Shown: in pieces, positions 10,647 to 22,431 of the stretch
Layout of the letters: the number at the start of each line of letters is the position of its first letter
How positions within the stretch are numbered: the first letter of the stretch is position 1
Source of the DNA: Spirodela intermedia
Taxonomy: Eukaryota > Streptophyta > Magnoliopsida > Alismatales > Araceae
Direction: 5' to 3'
DNA length: 64,000 nt
Assembly: GCA_902729315.2 (NCBI GenBank)
Contig: LR746268.1
Span: 2,783,501 to 2,847,500 of the forward strand
Program-made: the position numbers and the translations under genes
The notes under the pieces: model-generated
Told to the model about the DNA's origin: nothing
Seen by the model: the letters and a program-made list of their open reading frames with translations, nothing else
The model's database searches: none

Positions 10647-11501
10647 GTGTCAAGGAGCTTCATCCTTAGGTCCGCATAGCAAGAGGAGGCTCTTCATCAC
10701 ATTCGGTATGCTCTCGGGAGGTAGCGACTCGTCTCCTGACAGATCATCCTCTTCTCGATGATGGATTGTTCGTCGATCAATCGGAGATGATTTACTCGAT
10801 GGATTTGTGATCCTTTTAACGCAAATCGCTCAGCAATTTTAGTAGCAATGCTCTGTGAATCATGTTGATGAGATTTTCACTGATGATCCAGCGATTCTCG
10901 TTGCTTAATCCTTCACTGACGATCTGTAGGAAAGTCGCGATAATCAGATAAAAATATATGAATTTTCACTCTGGAAGGATTCGAACCCGCACCAGTCGCC
11001 CGCCTGTGAGGAAGGTGTGACGCAGGTTTAGTCCCACATCGGTTGTGCGCCGAATTTTCGGGCGAATATATAGTAATGTTAGCTTTATAAGCAAAGTCCC
11101 TTCTCTTGTATGTATGACCACTCCTTGTCCCACAGCCGATTGGCCACCGGTGATGTGGAAGGAGAAGTGGCGTACACGTGCCCCTATCGGTCCAAGCTAA
11201 GCCGCTTGAGCCCCTGCTCGTGGCTACTCCCCGACTGCACTTCCGACCTGCTTGTGGGCCCGGCTGGCCGGTAGGTCCCCTCATTTTGCAATATTTTTAT
11301 TTTTATTTCTTGTTCTTCATTTATCTCAAAAGTAAGACTATAAAAATCATATAAAATCACATCATTACTCAAAAATCCATGTTAATCAATTGAAAATCAC
11401 AAATCATTCTTTAACACAAATATAAGTTTTCATTATCATGAGTTAAGACTAAAACTATATTATTTACTAATTTATTAACTCATGATAATGAAGACTTATC
11501 A
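10647..11501 (-). repeat. E2 3' LTR, part right of E3
   Basis: Continues E2's LTR after E3, through the GC-rich centre to GACTTATCA at 11501. The reverse-complement purine tract CACCCTCCAACTT follows at 11502-11514, fixing this as the 3' LTR. Confidence 0.92.
11096..11298 (+). ncRNA. Candidate Pol III-type unit, E2 3' LTR copy (best layout)
   Basis: Plus strand: exact USE GTCCCACATCG 11031-11041, 25-bp gap, TATATAG 11067-11073, GTCCCTTC starting 11096 (29 bp after the TATA start), about 190 GC-rich bases free of T4, then T4 at 11284-11287 and T5 at 11294-11298 and 11300-11304. Known plant Pol III snRNA genes (U6, U3) use this USE with about 25 bp to the TATA; Pol II snRNA genes use about ten more. 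Past the first eight bases the body is not U6, U3 or 7SL as I know them. Confidence 0.38.
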
Positions 11502-11514
11502 CACCCTCCAACTT

Positions 11515-13109
11515 AAATCATTGCTAGTCTCTTAGCAAAGGAATTATGAAAATAAAATTTTACAAATCTCAAACATCATATTTCAATACAGAAAAAAAAT
11601 ATATATATAATTAGAAATGATGTACCTTTAAATACTTTAGATTCTTATATCAAGTATTTAAGAATGATGTCAAGCACTTAAATATTTAAACACTCCTTGG
11701 AATAACAATCTAGACTTCACTTCTTCTATTCACATCTTTATCACTTCTTCACTGATAGATGTATTTACAAGATGTTCCAATTATCAATACTCATCCAAGA
11801 ATAATATTGATCCTACAATTTCCCTTTTTCTATGACTTGATTTTTGAAGTTTGTACTATATTTCTTCTTTCTTTTTTTTTTTTTTTTAATATAGTGGATA
11901 AGTAGCTTTTCTTGTAGACAAATTTCGACAATAAGAATGATGTCTCACACCATCCATGTGTACTCTTCATTTTCAGGGCTTTCACTTTATCTACTTATTT
12001 TTCAGCAAGTGTTTTTCTATGCACGATTTTCGACAATGAGAATGATGTCTCACACCCTCCATGTGTACTCTTCGTTTCTAGATTTTTCACATTGCTCTCT
12101 TTTTTTTTTTCGAAATAAGTGATTTCTCCTCACAAGTCCTATAGATCAGGGTGCAAAAATCTCCATTAAATTTAAATGATCAATCAAATTTTCACATCAA
12201 GTAAATACTATTCATCAAGATCATGAAGTGAAAATCTGTAAAATCAAATCCATGTTATCTATCATGTATCCAAGGAGTATTGCAACATTTCATGCTACTA
12301 GATCATTCTTTTGACTCAATAATAATCTTCCTAGTATCTTTTGGTATCAATCAATCTAATTGATTTAATTTTTCATGCATGCAATATGATGTAAGAAATT
12401 TGTAAATTAGATAGTTCTGATAGTTCCATTTTTTATTTTCAGTTCTATTTTTAGCAGCAATAAATTTGTCAAAAATAAATCAAAACTATCTTCTTTATAG
12501 CTATAATTTCGAATTTTAGCAATATATATCTAGGGGATTGAAATGTGAGAAAAGGATCTTCTAGAATTTCAAATTTCAGGCTATTTTTTGTCTGCTATTT
12601 TTGACAGTCTATTGTCTTTGACAAAAAACCAGAAAATAGATGTTGCAATTTTTCCAAATTTTATTTTATTTTTATTTTTTTAGTTGTTGTTCTAAGTTGA
12701 ATAAAATGCAAACACATGTTCTTAATCGTCCTATAGCATAAATTAATAATGAATACTTCACCCCCCAACTTAAAAATGACATTGTCCTCAATGACCCAGA
12801 AAAATCGAAATAGAATATGTAGAAAATATAATTTTCAAGTGAAGCATGTATATCTGCAAAGTTAAGCATTAAAAATATTTTCATAAATGATGAAGCTCAG
12901 AAAGACATCACCTCAACCTTGTTTTTAATTTTCCACTTCATCTTACACTTCTCCTACACTTTTTCGAAAAAAAAAAACAAATACAAAAATAGGTACTACA
13001 AAATTCTAAGAAAAACAGAGCTTAAAAAAAAAATCAAACAGAATGAAATAAAAACCATGGGTTGCCTCCCATGTAGCGCTGAATTTAATGTCTCCAGCTG
13101 GACTCAATC
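11515..13109 (-). mobile_element. E2 3' noncoding internal region
   Basis: Counterpart of E1 2587-4204 in reverse. It holds the two spaced direct repeats (about 11935-12080), a strong PPT-like string in reverse at 12759-12771 and the GGGTTGCCTCCCATG block near 13058. No coding is seen. Confidence 0.8.
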
Positions 13110-14430
13110 TTACTCTTGAATTTCTTTTAATAATAAAATTTCTTTTTCTACAAGGCATTCATGTTCTATGTAATGTTTAAGCCGCTGTCCATTTACCTTA
13201 AAGTTATGATCACTTTTAGGATCTTTAATCATTATAGCCCCATGATCATATGTCTCTTCCACCACATAAGGCCCTTTCTATTTTGATTCTAATTTTCCTA
13301 GTAATAATTTCAGCCTAGAATCATATAACCACACTTTTTGTCCAACAAATTTTTTTCTGCTAATGTATTTATCATGGAAAGTTTTAGTTTTTTCTTTATA
13401 TATTCTATGATTTTCATAAGCTTCATTCCTCAACTCTTCTAATTCATGTAGCTGAAAAATTCTATGCCCACTAGTTGATTTTTCATCCATACATAAATTT
13501 TTTATAGCCCATAATGCTTTATGCTCTATTTTCATAGGAAGATGACATGGCTTTCCAAAAATGAGACGAAATGGGGACATACCTATGGGATTTTTATAAT
13601 CTGTTCTATAAGCCCATAATGCATCTTGTAATTTTGTGGGCCAATCTTTCCTATCTAGTCTAACTTTTTTCTCAAAATTCTCTGAATTTTCCTATTTACT
13701 ACTTCAGCTTGCCCATTTGTTTGGGGATGATATGAAGTGGCTACTCTATGGAGTACTCCATTCTTTTTCAATAGTTTCTTAAAATTTTTATTTGTAAAAT
13801 GTGTTCCTCCATCACTAATAATCACTCTAGGACATCCAAATCTCGAAAAAATATTTTCCTGCACAAATTTCATCACGATTTTATGATCATTAGTTCTAGT
13901 AGGAATAGCTTCCACCCACTTCAACACATAATCAACAGCAAGCAAAATATATTCATATTTTTCAGCTGATGAGAAGGGACCCATGAAATCTATTCTCCAT
14001 ACATCAAAAATTTTGACTACTAACATGTTACTCATGGGCATTTCATCTTTTTTACTCATGTTACCTATAGATTGGCATGAAATACATGTTCTACTAAATT
14101 CTATAAAATCTCTAATGATTGTAGGCCAATAAAAACCACACTAAAAAAATTTTGCAGCTATTTTTTGTCTAGAGAAATGTCCTCCATAGTTAGATGAATG
14201 GCACATGTTAATAATGCTATGGTATTCTTCTTCAAGAACACATCTCCTTAAAATTTGATCATTGCCCAGATAATATAAATCAAGATCATGCCAAAAATAA
14301 TTTCTAATATTAGAAAAGAAATAATGTTTTCTATTCTCATCCCACTATTATGGAGTTTTTCTAGAAACCAGAAAATTAACAATATGTGCATACCATGGTG
14401 ATGGTTGATGTTGAGCTACCATCAATTGTT
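13110..14430 (-). pseudogene. E2 integrase, broken
   Basis: C-terminal part of pol on the minus strand. Zinc-binding H/C residues (HSSNYGGHF, CISCQ) lie around 14060-14215. The catalytic core is open over 13655-14059, with DDE residues in [17 protein letters not shown] and GQAEVVNR. The frame shifts near 13655 just after RKKLD and resumes at about 13580 with the downstream core and C-terminal part. Stops at 14345-14350 (TAG, TAA) and 14141-14143 (TAG) sit at exactly the same codons as in E1. Reading ends at TAA 13110-13112. Confidence 0.88.
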
Positions 14431-15790
14431 CATTTGGAAATGCATCTTGTAAAGGTGCTGCCTTTATTCCTGTATCACTTAATCTAGAAAGATGGTCAGC
14501 AACAACATTCTCGAAACCTTTTTTATCTTTTATTTCTAAGTCAAATTCCTACAATAATAAAATCTATCTTAATAAACGTGACTTTGCATCTTTCTTATTT
14601 AACAGATATTTTAATGCTACATGATCAGTATAAATAATAATTTTAGCTCCCAAAATATACGATCTAAACCTTTCTAATGAAAATACTACAATTAACAACT
14701 CTTTTTCAGTCGTGCTATAATTTAATTGAGCATCGGACATAATTTTACTAGCATATGAAATTACTATGGGTTTTGACTCTTTTGTTTGTCCTAGAACGGC
14801 CCCCACTGCATAATTCGATGCATCACACATTATTTCAAAGGGAAGGGACCAATCAGGAGCTTGTAAAATGGGTGCCTTAGTAAGTAATCTTTTTATTTTG
14901 GAAAAAGACTCAAAACATTTCTCATCAAAATTAAAAGGCACATCTTTAGATAATAGCATGGTGAGAGGTTTAGAAATTTTTGAAAAATCTTGAATAAATT
15001 TTCTGTAATAACCTGCATGACCCAAGAAAGATCTAATCTGTTTTACTGAATTCGGAGGTTTTATTTTAGATATAGTATCAATTTTTGCTCTATCGACCTC
15101 TAAACCCTTTTCACTCACAATATGACCCAACACAACTCCCTCTTTAACTATAAAATGTGATTTCTCCCAACTCAAAACTAATTTTTTCTCTATGTATTTC
15201 TCAAGTACATGTTGTAAATAATTTAAGCATTCATCAAATGATTCACCAAAAAAAGAAAAATCATCCATAAAAATTTCCATGCATTTTTCAATCATATTAG
15301 AAAAAATAGACAGCATACATCTTTGAAATGTGGCTGGAGCATTACACAGACCAAAAGGCATGCATTTAAAAGCAAAACTACCAAATGGACAAGTGAAAGT
15401 TATTTTTTTTTTATCTAAAGGGTTTATATAAATTTGATTATAACTAGAGTATCCATCTAAAAAACAAAAAAAGTTTTTTCCAACTAATTTTTCTAGAATT
15501 TGATCAGTAAATGGTAGGGGAAAATGATCTTTTCTAGTAATTGAATTTAATTCTCTATAATCAATGCAAACTCTCTAACCGGTAGTTAGTCTTATTTGTA
15601 TTTCATTCCCATTTTCATTTTTTATAACCGTGATCCCTAATTTTTTTGGCACTACTTGTGTAGGACTAACCCATTTGCTATTTGAAATAGGATAAATAAT
15701 ATCAGCATCTAGCTACTTTAAAATTTCTTTTTTTACAATTTCCATCATGTTAGGATTTAATCTTCATTGTGGTTTCTTACTAGTTCTAGC
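14431..15790 (-). pseudogene. E2 reverse transcriptase and RNase H, broken
   Basis: Minus-strand RT-RNase H. The longest open stretch is 14564-15361, starting MPFGLCNAPATFQR, with catalytic FMDDF at about 15260-15275 and RNase H wording IIIYTDH near 14620-14650. The N-terminal RT part up to about 15790 is recognisable but has stops, including TAG after TTG before RVCID. A TAG at 14549-14551 near the RNase H end is shared with E1. Unlike E1 the RNase H core segment is retained. RNA-dependent DNA polymerase is the family role; this copy is dead. Confidence 0.9.
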
Positions 15791-15976
15791 CCCCTCCTCT
15801 AAATATATACTATGCATGCATACTCTCATATCAATGTCCCTTAAATCGTCCATTTTCCAACCCATAGCCTTATTATTTTTTTGAAGTACATCTACTAATT
15901 CTTCTTCCTGTTCATCACTCAAATCAGCTGCAATAATAACAGGAAATGAATTATTTTCCTAAAAAATATATATATT

Positions 15977-16723
15977 TTAAACTAGAGGGAAGAGTTTTAA
16001 CTCTAAATTTAAATGATCTTCCTCTTTCTTTTCTTCTAAATTTATATTCTCTATTTCCTCTAATTCTTCTAGCACACAGTCATCAATAACATCTGGATCA
16101 TCAAAATCATCTAGAAGATCTATGGTATGACAATCATATACTTGAGATTTCTTAAGATCATTTGATACCTTAAAAATTTTAATTTCTACTGATTGATCTC
16201 CACATGAAATTTTTGCAATACCTATGGGAAAATTAATATTCATCTTTACTGTATGCAAAAATGGTCTCCCTAGGATGATTGGTGTATCAGAAAAATGTCT
16301 ATTAAAATCTATTTCTAGCACTACAAAATCAGCTAGAAATTTACACCATTTAACTGTCACTATCATATTTTCTAAAATACTTTTAGGATGTTTTATGGAT
16401 CTATTAGTAAATTGTAAGGTAACAGTAGAAGGTTTAAGATCAGAAATATTAAATTTATCACAAATACTTACAGGTAATAAATTAATACTAGCACCGGTGT
16501 CAAGTAATGTATTCTGAAAAATGAATCCACCAATATCACACAAAATTAAAGGGGCACCTGTATCTCTCAATTTAAATGATAATTGATTTAATAATAATGC
16601 ACTAGCATGCATAGATAATTTTTCTACTCTAGGTGCCCTTTTTGGTGTACACATTTCTTTCAAAACATTAGCATATTTAGGAATATGTTCAATGGCAGTG
16701 AGTAAAGGAAGACTAATTTGCAC
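15977..16723 (-). pseudogene. E2 aspartic protease region of pol
   Basis: Open stretch of 248 codons containing the retroviral-type aspartic protease signature LLDTGASINLLP (around 16480-16515) and the downstream flap-to-ILGRPF block typical of Ty3/gypsy proteases, then an acidic linker (DDFDDPDVIDD, EELEEIENINLEEKKEED). It lies between gag and RT as expected for Athila. It is the best preserved frame of E2, but the polyprotein is interrupted on both sides. Confidence 0.88.
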
Positions 16724-16759
16724 ATCTTGTAAAATTTTCTTTATTTCTTCATTGTGTTC

Positions 16760-18424
16760 CTATTTCTTTCTTTGTCTAGGCTCTAGAGCTTTAGGAAATA
16801 TAATGGTTGTCCTCTCTTTCAAAATTTCTTTGGTAGAATCTATAAAATCCTCTTCTATTCCTATTTGATTTTGTTTTGGATTGTCTATGTTTTCTTTTTC
16901 TTCTAATATTTGGGGATAAGGATCAAGTAAGATCTTACCACTCCTTAATACATTCACTGTCCTAACATTTTCATTTCGTGGGTTTTTTCCTAGATTTATA
17001 CTACTAAACTCCCCTTGTTGAAATCCTATTGTTGGGTAGTTCCTTGGATTTTCTATGGGCCGACTAGGTACCTGTCCCTCTTCTCTCTTATTCCTAAGGG
17101 CCTCTATAATTTGTTTCTGGTGCAGCATCATTTGATTAATAGTTTGTTGCATCATTTGATTCATAGTTTGTTGCATCATTTGGCTCATTTGTTGCATCAT
17201 TTCTATAGCATTAGGTTGGGTTTGAGAGGGCTAATTTTTCTGAAATCTGTTTTCCTGTTCTAGACGAAATTCAAAGTTTGAATTGGGTCTAAGTGCTTCT
17301 AAATTTTGAATATTATTTGGGTCTCTCCATGAAAAATTATTCCTCTAATTAGGATTATAACAATTTGAAAAAGGTTCCCTATTTCTATTAAAACCGTGAG
17401 CTACTTGCACTTGTTCTTGCATAGGGTGAAATGATTGATCTAAATTATAACATTGAAATTTAGAATAATCATTTTCACCATACATAGGACATGTACTATT
17501 CGAATTAAGTTGAGAGTTAAAAGGCTTTCTAATATTGTCAATAAGTAAATTAATTTTTTCTAATCTTTGATTAATCTAATTAACCTCATTTTTAAGTTTA
17601 GAATCATCATCATGATGTAATTCATAAATTCCTCTCTTCTTATCCCTGTCATATAATTCAAAAGAGGCTTAATCTCTAGAATTTTCACTTAAATTCTCAT
17701 AAAAACTGTAAATCTTATCAGGAGTTTTCTCCATAAAAGCTCCTCCACATATAGAATCAACCATATTTCTATGTTGTTCTAATAATCCATCATAAAAAAT
17801 TCTATTGACCTGCCACTTGGGTATAGCATGATGAGGACACTTTCTAAGTAAATCTTTAATTTTTTCCAATGTCTCATGCAAAGTTTCTCCTGGTCTTTGA
17901 GAAAAACTCTATATATGTTTTCTCATATTTTGAGTTTTTCCTAAGGGATAAAATTTTCGAAGAAAGGCTTGTTCTATATCTTTCTAGTTAGTTAATTCTC
18001 TATCTAATGTGGATAGCCAATGACTAGCTTTGTCCCTAAGTATATGAGGGAATAATTTCATCTTAATAATTTCTGGTATAACTTGAGGGGGATTAACTAA
18101 ATCACAGACCATATGAAATTTTTCTAAGTGCTGATGAGGTTCCTCTAAAAGCAATCTATGAAAATTAGGGAGCATTTAAAAAATTCTTGGATTTATTTCG
18201 AATTTAACAGTGGGTGCTAATGGGACTCTAATATTAGATGCTCTTTGAAATGAATCAGGGATATAATGATTTTTCATGGACATAGGATTGTTCTCAGTTT
18301 GACCTGTACTTCCTTTAGGATCCATCAAAATTAATTTTTCTTTCATATTTTTATTTTTGAATGAAATAATGAAAGGATTTTCTAGCCTTGGATGCAAGGA
18401 TCTTCTACCATGCATAAAAATCAA
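16760..18424 (-). pseudogene. E2 gag, broken
   Basis: Capsid-like frame from the first Met near 18424, through the gag core (PNFHRLLLEEPHQHLEKF, then MKLFPHILRDKASHWL at about 18010-18050), to a Gln/Met-rich segment (repeated MMQQMSQMMQQT units, about 17115-17200) and a polar tail ending near 16760. Stops interrupt it near 18174, 17985, 17910 and 17670. No CCHC zinc knuckle is visible. The Met/Gln repeat is also present in E0 and E5, so it belongs to the family. Confidence 0.85.
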
Positions 18425-18602
18425 TTAATTCGAGGGAAAAAGTTAGTAACTATTACCCTCCTTCAGGATGCTCCAGTCCTTGCTATACTTCTTTTTGTTC
18501 CCTTTTTCTAATAAAAATCGGCAAAAATAAAAGAAAACAAGAGTTAAGTTTTTTTGTCTACTATAAGAGAAAAATATAAAAATACTAAATATTATGCAAT
18601 AC

Positions 18603-18625
18603 ATCCCCGACAACAGTGCCAAAAT
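18603..18625 (-). promoter_or_regulatory. E2 primer-binding site
   Basis: Directly inside the 5' LTR. Read on the minus strand it gives TTTTGGCACTGTTGTCGGGG, close to the TGGCGCCGTTGCCGGGGA primer site I know from Athila elements (tRNA-Asp primer by family knowledge). Several C-to-T type changes are present. Confidence 0.75.
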
Positions 18626-18626
18626 T

Positions 18627-20260
18627 TGACATGACTTAGTTGTTGTATATTAAATTACGCAAATATAAAATTTATAAAACTAGAAAATATAAATTTTTGG
18701 ATATTTAGAAATATTTCTAAATAAATATATCAATTATAATTCAATAAAAATTTCAAAAATAGCGGTAATTTTCTAAGTCGATCACAGGGATGTAATATAA
18801 TATGTTGTAATTATTCAGATTTTTTCTCAATGAATACAATTTTCTATGAATTTTATACTAGGAAATGAAAAAGAAATATATTTAAAATTCACAAAAAAAA
18901 AGGAAATGAGGGTGTGGACGTCAGGATGACGTCAGTGCTTGGCGAATGCAAATCGGTAGAAACAGAGTTCTGCCCTATGATTCTTACGTAAGCGATTATA
19001 GACAATTTAATTAATCAAATTAAGATCTGTAAAAGCCGGAAGAATTGTAATTGAACGAAGTATAGTTTGGTAAATTAAAATCACATAAAGTATCACTAAA
19101 TGAAGTGTAAATTAAATTGAAAGTAGGAAAACAAAGTTCTGGCATCATGACGGCGATGCATCAATGATGCACCAAAATCTTGAGCGTTTAGGAGGATCAT
19201 CGCGTAGTGTCCACAGCCTCAAAAGCTCTCCTTGGACAAAGACGACGTGGGCAATCTCTAGATCTTCTCACAAAGTCTAGAGATTAATGAAATGGGTCAT
19301 CGAGTCGTCTTCAGCGGCTGTCACCCGGCGGAGCGGAAAAATGGCGACTTTGTGGCTCTTCGGCAGCTATCACTTGACGGAGAGGAACTAGATGGAGGTG
19401 GGGCGCGTGTTAGGGAGCTTCATCCTCAAGTCCACGCAGCAAGAGGAGGCTCTTCATCGCATCCGGTATGCTCTTAGGAGGTGGTGACTCATCTCTCGGC
19501 GGATTGTCCTCTTCCTGACGACGACTTGTTCGTCGATCAATTGGAGATGATTTATTCGATGGATTCATGATCCTTTTATCGCGAATCATTCAGCAATTTT
19601 AGTAGCAATGCTTCACGAATCGTGTTGACAAGATTTTCGTCGATGATCCAACAATTCTCGTTGCTTAATCCTTCACTAGCGATCTACAAGAAAGTCACGA
19701 TAATCAGATAAAAATATATGAATTTTGACTCTGGAAGGATTCGAACCCGCACCGGTCGCTCGCCTGTGAGGAAGGTGTGACGCAGGTTTAGTCCCACATT
19801 GATTGTGCACCGATTTTTCAGGTGAATATATAGTAATGTTAGCTTTATAAGCAAAGCCCCTTCTCTCACGTGTACTACCACTCCTTACCCCACAGCCGCC
19901 TGGCCACTAGTGACATGGAAGGGGAAGTGGCGCACACGTGCCCCTTGCAGTCCAAGCTAAGCCGCTCGAGCCCCTACTCGCGGCTACTCCCCGACTGTGC
20001 TTCCGACCCGCTTGCAGGCCTAGCTGGCTGGCGAGTCCCCCCATTTTGCAATATTTTTATTTTTATTTCTTATTCTTCATTTATCTCAAAAGTAAGACTG
20101 TAAAAATCATATAAAATCACATCATTACCCAAAAATTTACATTAATCAATTGAAAACCACAAATCATTCTTTAACACAAATATAAGTCTTCATTATCATG
20201 AGTTAAGGCTAAAACTATATTATTTACTAATTATTAACTCATGATAATGAAGACTTATCA
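18627..20260 (-). repeat. E2 5' LTR
   Basis: Uninterrupted 1634-bp LTR from TGACATGACTTAG to ACTTATCA, followed by target duplication CTCCT. It is the reference copy for LTR length in this window. It carries the hairpin pair near 19258-19284 (one arm base changed), the two 49-bp repeats near 19314-19384 and the antisense unit below. Confidence 0.94.
19856..20058 (+). ncRNA. Candidate Pol III-type unit, E2 5' LTR copy
   Basis: Plus strand: USE-like GTCCCACATTG 19791-19801 (one change), 25-bp gap, TATATAG 19827-19833, start-like GCCCCTTC from 19856 (29 bp), T5 at 20054-20058. The spacing is identical to the 3' LTR copy (263 bp from USE to first T5 in both). Confidence 0.3.
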
Positions 20261-20265
20261 CTCCT

Positions 20266-21072
20266 CTTGCTGCACGAACCTAAGGATGAAGCTCCCTAAC
20301 ATGTGCACCACCTTCATCTAGCTCCTCTCTGTCGGGTGACAATCGTCAGAGAGTCGCAAAGTTGTCGTTTTTCCGTTCCACCAGGTGACAGCTGCCGAAG
20401 ACGATTCGACGACCCACTTCATTGATCTCTAGACTTCGCAAGAAGATCTAGAGATTGCCCACGTCGTCTTTATCCAAGGAAAGCCTTCGAGGCCATGGAC
20501 ACTACACAACGATCCTCCTAAATGCTTAGGATTCTGGTGCATCACCGTCGCGACGCCGAAACTTTATTTTCCTGCTTTCAATTTACTTTATGCTTCATTT
20601 AGTGATAATTTTTGTATTTTTAATTTACCAAAATATACTTTGTTCTATTACGATTCTTCTAGCTTTTACAGATCTTAATTTGATCAATTAAATTGTTTGT
20701 AATCGCTTACATAAGAATCACTAGGTGGAACTCTATTTTTGCCCAATTCGTGCTTGTCGGGTGCTGACATCATCTTGACGTCCGTGCCCTTATTTCCCTT
20801 TTTTGTGAATTCTAAATATATTTCCTTTTTATTTCTTAGTATAAAATTCATAGAAAATCGTATTCATTGAGAAAAATTCTGAATAATTACCAGATATTAT
20901 ATTACATCCCTGTGATTGACTTGGAAAATTATTGCTATTTTTGGAATTTTTGTTGAATTATAATTCATATATATTTATTTAGAAATACTTCTAAATATCT
21001 AAAAATTCATATTTTCTAGTTTTATAAATTTTATATTTACGTAATTTAATATACAACGACTGAGTCACGTCA
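20266..21072 (+). repeat. E1 3' LTR, second part
   Basis: Continues E1's LTR after E2 (CTTGCTGC...), running through the 49-bp repeat area and hairpin to GACTGAGTCACGTCA at 21072. Confidence 0.9.
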
Positions 21073-22419
21073 GAACTATAGGATTATATCAGTACTCGGT
21101 GAATGCAAATCGAACAGAAATAGAGTTCCACTTAGTGATTCTTACGTAAGCGATTACAATCAATTTAATTGATCAAATTAAGATCAATAAAAGCTAGAAA
21201 AATCGTAATGAAATGAAGTATATCTTAGTAAATTTAAAATCAACAAATTATCACTAAATGTAATGGAAATTAAGTTGAAAGCAAGAAAATAGAGTTCCGA
21301 CGTCGCAGCGGCAATATGTTAGTGATGCACTAGAATCCTAAGCATTCGTGAGGATCGTCGTGTAGTGTCTATAGCCTTGAAGACTCTCTTTAGATAAAGA
21401 TGATGTGAGCAATCTCTAGATCTCCTTGCAAATTCTAGAGATCAATGAAATGGGTCGTCGAATTATCTCCTGCAGCTATCACCTAGTGGAGTAGAAAAAT
21501 GGTGACTTTGCGACTCTCTAGCAACTGTCACCCGACAAAGAAGAGCTAGATGGAGGTGGGGCACATGTTAAGGAGCTTCATCCTCAAGTCTATGTAGCAA
21601 GAAGAGACTCTTCATTGCATCTGGTACACTCTTAGAAGGTGGTGACTCATCTCCCGGTAGATCGTCCTCTTCACGACAATGGCTTGTTCGTCGATCAATT
21701 AGAGATGCTTTACTCAATAGATTTGCGATCCTTTTATTGTGAATTTTTCAGCAATTTTAGTAACAATACTCTGTGAATCGCATTGATAAGATTTTTACCG
21801 ATGATCTAACGATTCTAGTTGCTTAATCCTTCTCCAATGATCTATAGGAAAGTCATGATAATTAGATAAAAAAATATAAGTTTTTGCTCTAGGAGGATTC
21901 GAACCCACACCAATTGCCCACCCTTTTTGGGGAAGGTGTGATGTGGGTTTAGTCTCAAATTACTTTTGGACCAAATTTTCGGACTAATATATAGTAATGT
22001 TACATTTGGAAGCAAATCCCTTTCTCCCATGTGTACGACTACTCTTTGTCCCATAGTCAGCTAGCCACCAGTGATGTGGAAGGGGAGTGGTGAACATGAG
22101 CCCCTATCAATGCAAGTCACTCGAGCCCTTGCTCGCAGCTCCTCCCCGATTGCGCTTCCGACCCACTTGCGAGCTCAGTTGGCTGGTAGGTCCCCTTCAT
22201 TTTGTTTTATTTTTATTTTTATTTCTTCATTTATCTCAAAACTAAGACTATAAAAATCATATAAATTCATATAAAATCACATAATTATCCAAAAATTCAT
22301 GTTAATAAACTGAAAACTACTTTTCACACTTTAACACAAATATACATCTATTTATCATGAGTTAAGGCTAAAACTATATTATTTACTAATTATTAACTCA
22401 TGATAATGAAGTCTTACCA
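21073..22419 (-). repeat. E0 3' LTR remainder
   Basis: Begins inside the LTR at a segment matching GACGTCAGGATGACGTCAG of younger copies, now heavily mutated, and ends GTCTTACCA (canonical GACTTATCA) at 22419. The reverse purine tract TACCCCCAACTT follows at 22420-22431. The antisense Pol III-like unit survives only as a relic. Confidence 0.88.
22016..22215 (+). ncRNA. Decayed copy of the candidate Pol III-type unit, E0 3' LTR
   Basis: The USE is lost (GTCTCAAATTA at 21952-21962), the TATATAG is kept, the start-like site is ATCCC, and the body is recognisable to a T-rich end near 22205-22215. It serves as the old, presumably dead comparison copy. Confidence 0.15.
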
Positions 22420-22431
22420 TACCCCCAACTT

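Larger units (their letters stand above)
5019..20260 (-). mobile_element. E2: full-length Athila-type Ty3/gypsy element, interrupted by E3
   Basis: Minus-strand element flanked by a perfect 5-bp duplication, CTCCT at 5014-5018 and 20261-20265. The 5' LTR is 18627-20260 (1634 bp). The internal region is 11502-18626 (7125 bp). The 3' LTR is 10647-11501 plus 5019-5796 (855+778=1633 bp), split by E3. The near-identical LTR lengths support the reconstruction, so E2 measures about 10.4 kb without E3. Order of coding on the minus strand is gag, protease, RT, RNase H, integrase; no env-like gene is seen after integrase. Every long frame has stops or frameshifts, so the copy is not autonomous. Confidence 0.93.
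1..21072 (+). mobile_element. E1: Athila-type Ty3/gypsy element, 5' end outside window, interrupted by E2
   Basis: Plus-strand LTR retrotransposon. Visible parts are internal region 1-4204 (RT, RNase H, integrase, long 3' noncoding region) and the 3' LTR, which is split into 4205-5018 and 20266-21072 by the insertion of E2. The two LTR halves sum to 1621 bp, the family's usual size. A purine-rich primer site lies directly before the LTR at 4192-4204. The 3' LTR ends ...GAGTCACGTCA at 21072. The next bases belong to an older LTR of the same family on the minus strand, so E1 was itself inserted into E0; the left flank is outside the window, so the target duplication cannot be checked. The Athila assignment rests on reverse transcriptase wording, LTR size and the PBS of relatives. 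Confidence 0.9.

Noticed and set aside
11096-11110. A U6 snRNA gene inside the LTR
   Set aside because: Only the first eight bases (GTCCCTTC) and the promoter layout match U6; the body has neither the U6 ACAGAGA-type core nor its length, so it is reported only as a U6-like unit.
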